Shown: piece after piece, positions 15,567 to 19,453 of the stretch
How positions within the stretch are numbered: position 1 is the stretch's first letter
Layout of the letters: every line of letters begins with the position of its first letter
Source of the DNA: Anaerolineae bacterium
GTDB taxonomy: Bacteria > Chloroflexota > Anaerolineae > B4-G1
DNA: 19,453 bases
Assembly: GCA_030612185.1 (NCBI GenBank)
Contig: JAUWOI010000020.1
Coordinates: 1-19,453 of the forward strand
Direction of reading: 5' to 3'
Made by a program: the position numbers and the translations under genes
The notes under the pieces: model-generated
Told to the model about the DNA's origin: nothing
What the model saw: only the letters and a program-made list of their open reading frames with translations
The model's database searches: none

Positions 15567-16385
15567 TTAAGCGCCCTCATCCCGAAACGCCTCAAAGATG
15601 CCGGAGTCTTTGGTGACGTGGATGGCACCGTACAGGGCCAGTTCCTGCTCCACGAACTTGGTGAACTCCGCCTGCCTGTCACCAACCAGAATAGATTTAG
15701 CAGCCGTGGATAGGACGTAGGCAACCAGAGGACCGGCCTCTGTGATGACCAGAGCGTCTTCGTACCGGCGCAGTGTGACTCTTGAGAACCATAACGAAAT
15801 CTGATCGAGACCATTTTCAAGGAGGAATGACTCGGCAGGGGGGTGTCCGCCCCAGGGATCCGCATGGGGATCAAATCTGCTCAGCAGTTCGTATAATTCT
15901 CGCAGGTGAGCCCGACCTATCGTTGAGGCATAGAAGCGTCCACCGGGCCTCAAGACCCGGCGCATCTCTGAAAGCGCCTGCGCCCTATCCAACACGTCGA
16001 AGAGCATATGCTTCGCAATGACGGCATCGAAACTTTCATCTTCAAATGGGATTGACTGGGCATCAACCACTTCAAACTCAAAGCGTCGCTGGCTGTCGCG
16101 TAGGTTCCGCCGGGCCTCCTGCAACATTCCCGATGAGAAGTCTGACAGCGTGATCTCCCACCCCTCAGGAATACGATGCAGATTATCGAGCCACAAGCGA
16201 CCGGAGCCACAGCCTAATTCAAGGATACGGCTCTTTGGAGAAAGGTCGAACTGATCAAAGACCCACTGATGCCAGCCATACTTGTTGGTGCTGAATAAAA
16301 CGTGAATCTGAATCCGCGCGTTCAGATTAGACGCATCCCGGTACTGATCGGTCAAGAGATACTCTTGATCCGATATCGTGGACAT
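15567..16385 (-). CDS. Class I SAM-dependent methyltransferase
   Basis: The 272-residue protein carries the SAM-binding motif I RILELGCGSGR (53-62 region), an acidic motif II (ITLSDFSSGML), motif III-like VVDAQSIPFEDESFDAVIAKHMLFDV, and the LRPGGRFYAST block. All are typical of the Methyltransf_11/25 group that methylates small molecules; the substrate cannot be told. The ATG at 16385 has AAGGA about 8 nt upstream; a TTG at 16403 is a weaker alternative. By eye it is poorer in GC than its neighbours. It lies between a MITE-like element and the ECF sigma gene, so recent acquisition is plausible. No connection with the sigma system is evident beyond strand and a 47-nt gap. Confidence 0.85.
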   Translation of the reverse strand: MSTISDQEYLLTDQYRDASNLNARIQIHVLFSTNKYGWHQWVFDQFDLSPKSRILELGCGSGRLWLDNLHRIPEGWEITLSDFSSGMLQEARRNLRDSQRRFEFEVVDAQSIPFEDESFDAVIAKHMLFDVLDRAQALSEMRRVLRPGGRFYASTIGRAHLRELYELLSRFDPHADPWGGHPPAESFLLENGLDQISLWFSRVTLRRYEDALVITEAGPLVAYVLSTAAKSILVGDRQAEFTKFVEQELALYGAIHVTKDSGIFEAFRDEGA

Positions 16386-16480
16386 GGCGCTGTTCCTTTC
16401 CAATGCCAGGGTGGCCCTACTGTGAACAGTTTCCCATTCTAGTCACGCTCACTACAATTAGACCGTGTTGGATGCCCCAA

Positions 16481-16728
16481 TGTTTCAATTATAAACCTAA
16501 AACGTGAAACGTGAAATGTGAGCACGTGCCAATATTGTGCCGTAAGCGTTCAGACCTCCGAGGTTTGGGTCGCAATTTGGCTTGAAAAGCGGGTTGTCTG
16601 CCGTTCAAAATCGTCGAGAGAGCACCATTTTGTAAACCTCGGAGGTCTTGGCGAGCGTTTTCCGCACCCCCCTGAACACTTACATTGTGCCTTACGTTTC
16701 ACGTTTCACGTTTCGCGTCAATGAAACA
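16481..16728. mobile_element. MITE-like element: four nested inverted repeats, no coding capacity
   Basis: The gap between the methyltransferase and DUF4097 genes (16386-16771) holds a nested palindrome. From outside in: TGTTTCA (16481-16487) with TGAAACA (16722-16728); a 23-bp arm built of ACGTGAA units (16500-16522) with its inverted copy (16691-16713), matching 21/23; GTAAGCGTTCAG (16542-16553) with CTGAACACTTAC (16672-16683), one mismatch; and AGACCTCCGAGGTTT (16552-16566) with its perfect inverse (16634-16648). The centre is about 67 bp. No transposase is present. It could be a MITE or a dispersed repeat. No clear target duplication was seen. Confidence 0.6.
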
Positions 16729-16771
16729 TTTCGTGTCAACCACGGTCAAAAAGAGTGAAAAGGGGGTGGAT

Positions 16772-17953
16772 ATGAGGAGAAAGTGGTGGCTTGTGGGAAT
16801 CCTGGTACTCCTGGAACTGCTGGTCTGCGGGGGTATCCTCCTGACCCTCTGGGCCGGGCGAACCGCCTTCGGGGGGGCGCGCTTTTTCTACCGGGCCGAC
16901 ACCCACGTCGAGGAGACGGTGGAGGAGGCTTTCGTCGTGGACGGCCCGACGGTCCTGGATCTGGAGACCATGTCAGGCAACGTGACAGTGATAGGTGGCA
17001 CCGGAGACGAGGTACAGGTGACCGCCAGGTTGAGCCTATGGGGAGAGAACGAGGAGGACGCCCGCCGGCAGGCGGAGGTGCAGATGACCCAGGAGGGGAA
17101 CCGGATCACCGTCCGCGTGGTCCGGCCAGAGTGGATTTACGCCTTCGCCCACACCAGATCCTCCCGGGTGGATTTCGAGGTCCGCGTGCCCACTAAGACG
17201 TCATTGCGGTTGGTGTCCTCCAGCGGCGACCTGACGGCGAGCGGGGTCACCGGCACAGTGGAACTTCGGACCAATAGTGGCGACATCCGGGCGGAGGGAG
17301 TGGACGGCGTGGTGAGCGCCCAATCCAGCAGCGGCGACGTCACCCTGATCGGCCTGAGTGATGCCGGTGACCTGGAGGTCAAAGCTATCTCCGGCGATCT
17401 GATACTGCGTGACGTGACGGCAGATAGCCTCGTCGCCCATACCAGCAGTGGCCAAATCCAGGTGGAGGATGTAACGCTAGATGGCGACCTCGACCTGGAG
17501 AACTCTTCCGGGGACGTGACGGCGGTAGGTGTCCGTGCCACTTCCTGCCGGCTCGCCTCCGTCTCCGGCGACCTGACGCTGGATGGATGCAGCGGCCCAC
17601 TGGACTTGCAGACGTATTCCGGGGCCGTCGAGGTTAGAAACGCTACAGAAGTGGAACTGGCGCTTGGAACCACCAGCGGGAAGATCCGCTTCTCCGGGAG
17701 CCTGCACACCCGGGGGGAGCACCGGGTAGAGAGCACTTCCGGGGATGTGCGCCTGGTTCTCCCCGCCGACGCTGCCTTCGACCTGGACGTCGAAACCGAC
17801 TCCGGCGACATCCAAACCGACTTCGCTGTGACGATGACTCAATTCGGGCAGAGGCACGTCGCGGGCGAGGTCAACGGTGGTGGCCCGCTGCTACGGATCA
17901 GTACCAGTAGCGGAAACATCACGCTGAAGAGTGCAATGGGTGAAAGCAACTGA
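16772..17953 (+). CDS. Membrane-anchored DUF4097 beta-helix repeat protein
   Basis: The 393-residue protein starts with a basic N-terminus and one hydrophobic helix (about 6-30), a signal anchor. The rest is an extracytoplasmic right-handed beta-helix of the DUF4097 (putative adhesin) type. I count 13 rungs, each marked by an SG(D/N/Q/A/K) turn followed by a short strand (MSGNVTV, SSGDLTA, NSGDIRA, ... SSGNITL) with about 18-22 residues per rung. The ATG at 16772 is chosen because AGGGGG lies just upstream. The in-frame extension back to 16685 is translated from the repeat element and begins before any ribosome site. Such proteins often sit with ECF or PspC-type regulators, but the function is unsettled. 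A small membrane protein gene follows 30 nt downstream. Confidence 0.88.
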   Translation: MRRKWWLVGILVLLELLVCGGILLTLWAGRTAFGGARFFYRADTHVEETVEEAFVVDGPTVLDLETMSGNVTVIGGTGDEVQVTARLSLWGENEEDARRQAEVQMTQEGNRITVRVVRPEWIYAFAHTRSSRVDFEVRVPTKTSLRLVSSSGDLTASGVTGTVELRTNSGDIRAEGVDGVVSAQSSSGDVTLIGLSDAGDLEVKAISGDLILRDVTADSLVAHTSSGQIQVEDVTLDGDLDLENSSGDVTAVGVRATSCRLASVSGDLTLDGCSGPLDLQTYSGAVEVRNATEVELALGTTSGKIRFSGSLHTRGEHRVESTSGDVRLVLPADAAFDLDVETDSGDIQTDFAVTMTQFGQRHVAGEVNGGGPLLRISTSSGNITLKSAMGESN

Positions 17954-17983
17954 GCGCTAAACAACAAATGTAAGGAGGGAAAA

Positions 17984-18406
17984 ATGGACGGGTGGTTTGG
18001 AGTGAGTGCGTGTGTAGTCCCTAGTGCCTTCTTGGTCGCCATCTTCGGCACCATCGTCCTGATGCGGTGGTTCAAGCACCGGGAGATCATAACGCTGGCG
18101 GAGAAGGGGCTGCTGCCGAAGCAGTACGCGCAGTACGTGAGAGCGTCGCGTGGCCGTGGCCGAGGACTGCTGGGCTGGGGCATCGCGCTGGCAGCGCTGG
18201 GGGTGGCCCTGATGATCGGTCTGTGGCCCATAGGGTTCGTCGTGAAGACGACGTACCCTCTCTACTTTGGCCCCTGGATGCTGGTCGGCCTGATCCCGCT
18301 CTTCATCGGGCTGGCGCTGTTGATCACCTACTTCTTGACGCGCAAGGAGGATGCATCAGCGCCGGAAGCGCCGCCAAGGGAGGAAGCAGAAGTCTCCGGC
18401 GATTAG
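17984..18406 (+). CDS. Small membrane protein, DUF6249-like
   Basis: The 140-residue protein has an N-terminal membrane helix (about 8-27) followed by a basic segment with KHREIITLAEKGLLP. This segment resembles the juxtamembrane region of DUF6249-type proteins. Two further helices lie at about 62-83 and 91-115, and the tail is acidic. AAGGAGG lies 6-7 nt before the ATG. It is 30 nt downstream of the DUF4097 gene with no promoter between, so they are probably one operon. The function is unknown; the family name is a recollection of the motif, not a search result. Confidence 0.75.
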   Translation: MDGWFGVSACVVPSAFLVAIFGTIVLMRWFKHREIITLAEKGLLPKQYAQYVRASRGRGRGLLGWGIALAALGVALMIGLWPIGFVVKTTYPLYFGPWMLVGLIPLFIGLALLITYFLTRKEDASAPEAPPREEAEVSGD

Positions 18407-18513
18407 CGCAGATCTTCAGCAACGTCGTCGGTGACACACTGATGATGCAGTTACCGCTCGACTTCAGTTACTCGATGGGTGGGGTGCTGCTCTGGCTGGC
18501 ACGGGGGCCTTGA
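18406..18513 (+). pseudogene. Remnant of an FtsX/MacB-type ABC transporter permease C-terminus
   Basis: A 35-codon frame directly behind the previous stop reads AQIFSNVVGDTLM, then QLPLDFSYSMGGVLLWLA. This is very like the segment before the last membrane helix of MacB/FtsX permeases, where a PLxFxxSxxGVLLWL pattern is common. There is no start, ribosome site or upstream domain in this frame. The match stops after WLA, where the marR promoter begins. I read it as the tail of a deleted permease gene; the identification rests on pattern memory only. Confidence 0.4.
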
Positions 18514-18538
18514 CAGTTTTATCAATTAGTTGTATAAT
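18510..18538 (+). promoter_or_regulatory. Perfect consensus sigma-70 promoter of the marR gene
   Basis: TTGACA (18510-18515) and TATAAT (18533-18538) are both exact with a 17-bp spacer. Transcription would start near 18545, which rules out the in-frame TTG at 18530 as the marR start. Confidence 0.9.
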
Positions 18539-18545
18539 ACAACTA
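18527..18545. promoter_or_regulatory. Palindromic operator over the marR -10 box
   Basis: TAGTTGTAT-A-ATACAACTA is a perfect 19-bp inverted repeat (9-bp arms, one central base). It covers the -10 box and the predicted transcription start. Size, position and AT-rich centre are typical of a MarR self-repression site. Confidence 0.75.
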
Positions 18546-18580
18546 TTGGATACTACAACCAATCTCACAGCGAGGGGCAG

Positions 18581-19030
18581 ATGCCGCTTTCGGACAAGCA
18601 ATACCTGCAGATCAACCAATCTCTGTTTAGCCTGGCGCACGCCTATGAATCACGCATGGCTGAGTATGAACGACGACGCCCCACCGGCTTGTTGCTCTCC
18701 GACCGGGCGGTGCTGATGGTGCTGGGCCAGTGCGCGCCGGTCAATTCGCAACAGTTGTCACATCTTATGGATATCAACCCAGGCACGATTTCCGTGTACG
18801 TCCAAAGACTTGTCAGCAAGGGGCTGATCCAAAAGATGCAGGACGAGGATGACCGGCGCAACTGGTGGCTGAGCCTCACCGAGGAGGGGCAAATAGCCTA
18901 CCAGGAGACGGTCATCGGGACAGTCGTTTACACCCGTGACTTTCTGTCGGCCCTTGACGAGGCAGAACAGCAGACGCTGCACCGGTTGTTATTGAAGGCT
19001 TCTCACAGTCTGGGGTTCGATTGGCAATAG
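18581..19030 (+). CDS. MarR-family transcriptional regulator
   Basis: The 149-residue protein has a MarR winged helix-turn-helix. A helical N-terminus (LQINQSLFSLAHAYESRM) is followed by LLLSDRAVLMVLGQC and the recognition region VNSQQLSHLMDINPGTISVYVQRLVSKGLI. The wing carries the DEDDRRNWWLSLTEEG signature (basic Arg pair), and C-terminal dimerisation helices complete it. The ATG at 18581 has GAGGGG just upstream and fits the predicted transcription start near 18545. The palindrome over its promoter suggests it represses itself. A similar site in front of the next gene suggests a two-target local regulon. The ligand is unknown. Confidence 0.92.
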   Translation: MPLSDKQYLQINQSLFSLAHAYESRMAEYERRRPTGLLLSDRAVLMVLGQCAPVNSQQLSHLMDINPGTISVYVQRLVSKGLIQKMQDEDDRRNWWLSLTEEGQIAYQETVIGTVVYTRDFLSALDEAEQQTLHRLLLKASHSLGFDWQ

Positions 19031-19048
19031 TCCGCTTTTTTTACCCAA

Positions 19049-19067
19049 TAGTTGGGTGTCACAACTT
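19049..19067. promoter_or_regulatory. Second MarR-type operator before the B12/radical-SAM gene
   Basis: TAGTTG-N7-CAACTT repeats the half-sites of the marR operator (TAGTTG-N7-CAACTA) with identical 19-bp geometry; only the last base and the central seven differ. It lies 22 bp before the start of the next gene. No good -35 box was seen, though a TATTAT at 19070-19075 could serve as a -10. Confidence 0.55.
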
Positions 19068-19088
19068 TTTATTATTGAGGAGGACTTG

Positions 19089-19331
19089 ATGAGACGCAGG
19101 TTGGTTTTGATAAACCCAGTGAACCCGGTACGCACGGGGCTGACGGTCAACCGCAGTTCACGCTTCCCCCCGATTGGCCTGGGCATCATCGCCGCCCTGA
19201 CGCCCGAATCCTGGGAGGTAGAACTGGTGGACGAGAACTGGGAACCTTTCACCTATCGGGAGGCTGACCTGGTGGGGATCACCGCTTTCACCGCAGCAAT
19301 TCTCATTTTGATGGGGGGGCCTGGTCTGTGA
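19089..19331 (+). pseudogene. 5' fragment of a B12-binding/radical-SAM protein gene, broken after about 70 codons
   Basis: GAGGAGG lies 6-8 nt before the ATG. Residues 1-70 match the start of the cobalamin-binding domain of B12-dependent radical-SAM enzymes: RRLVLINPVNPVRTG, the SSRFPPIGLGIIAALTP block, WEVELVDENWEP and ADLVGITAFTAA. After about 19298 the resemblance ends; the frame continues with ILILMGGPGL and stops at 19331. The family usually has about 400-500 residues with a CxxxCxxC cluster, absent here. An internal deletion, an insertion or an assembly junction could explain it. The intact gene was probably the target of the adjacent MarR regulator. Confidence 0.65.
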
Positions 19332-19453
19332 TGGATAGACGAATTATTTGCGGCTCGGTTCTGAACAATGTAGCCGCGCTTTCCGCAGCACGAGATACTG
19401 CGTGGAATGGAATCCGCGCCTACGGCCCATTTTCAGACCGCAAGATGTTGTTT
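19331..19453 (+). CDS. Unidentified ORF running off the right edge
   Basis: An ATG at 19331 overlaps the TGA of the broken gene (TGATG) and opens a frame of 41 codons to the window end (starts MDRRIICGSVLNNVAAL). No family is recognised and no close ribosome site exists; the nearest G-run is about 13 nt upstream. It may be a real gene, part of whatever interrupted the radical-SAM gene, or chance. Confidence 0.3.
   Translation, partial: MDRRIICGSVLNNVAALSAARDTAWNGIRAYGPFSDRKMLF

Noticed and set aside
14864..15874. Long open frame antisense/out of frame across the sigma gene
   Set aside because: It is a high-GC shadow of the ECF sigma gene and the repeat; its translation has no family features and the sigma frame is clear.
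16723..16747. ECF-type promoter (GAAAC, 16-bp spacer, GGTC) before the DUF4097 gene
   Set aside because: The match is loose and no similar site was found before the sigma gene itself, so there is no support for regulon membership.
16685..16771. N-terminal extension of the DUF4097 protein
   Set aside because: Its residues (TFHVSR-type) are translated from the inverted-repeat element, while the ATG at 16772 has a ribosome site and starts a normal signal anchor.
18530..18580. N-terminal extension of MarR
   Set aside because: It begins before the predicted transcription start and lies within the operator.
1..19453. CRISPR arrays, tRNA or rRNA genes, complete insertion sequences, phage genes
   Set aside because: No regularly spaced direct repeats, tRNA cloverleaf, rRNA segments or transposase/integrase frames were seen on either strand.

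Overview
The window looks like chromosomal DNA of a high-GC bacterium, most likely a Chloroflexota (Anaerolineae-like) lineage. The reasons are a one-TM Ser/Thr kinase with a long Thr/Pro-rich outer tail, an LCP (LytR-CpsA-Psr) protein, SH3b/M23 cell-wall proteins, the gene mix, and the style of the intergenic palindromes. This lineage call is an inference; there is no rRNA or marker tree here. Many genes have near-consensus sigma-70 promoters and good Shine-Dalgarno sites, and these fix most start codons.

Layout, left to right. (a) 3-1711: the 3' part of an xdhC-type gene, then a multi-pass membrane protein of unknown function overlapping it by one base. (b) 1758-3044: a strong promoter and an M23 peptidase with three SH3-like repeats but no signal peptide. 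(c) 3082-7023, minus strand: a Ser/Thr kinase, then tyrS and sppA. tyrS has its own promoter, and a structured leader that ends in an intrinsic terminator before the gene (a probable attenuator with no recognisable T-box). (d) 7024-7463: a divergent promoter region. (e) 7464-9577, plus strand: xpt and guaA, a purine salvage/GMP operon. (f) 9612-13467: a 748-aa membrane protein combining an apparently dead PP2C-like domain with a C-terminal propeller-like region, then an LCP protein and a terminator. (g) 13535-14287: a DUF952 domain fused to a methylmalonyl-CoA epimerase-like domain. (h) 14322-16385, minus strand: a methyltransferase, an ECF sigma factor and its zinc-binding anti-sigma factor. 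A palindromic repeat lies between sigma and anti-sigma. (i) 16481-16728: a nested inverted-repeat, MITE-like element. (j) 16772-18406: a DUF4097 beta-helix protein and a small membrane protein. (k) 18406-19453: a likely ABC-permease remnant, then a MarR regulator whose perfect promoter overlaps a 19-bp palindrome. A second copy of the same half-sites precedes a B12-binding/radical-SAM gene that is broken after about 70 codons. An unidentified ORF runs off the right edge.

Functional threads. Envelope and signalling genes dominate (kinase, pseudo-phosphatase-like protein, LCP, M23/SH3b, SppA, ECF/anti-sigma, DUF4097). A purine/xanthine thread links XdhC, Xpt and GuaA. The right third is the accessory part: repeats, a gene remnant, a broken gene and lower-GC genes. 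The items most worth a second look are the tyrS leader, the pseudo-PP2C/propeller protein, the DUF952-epimerase fusion, and the paired MarR operators beside the broken gene. All reading was by eye, without alignments or database searches.
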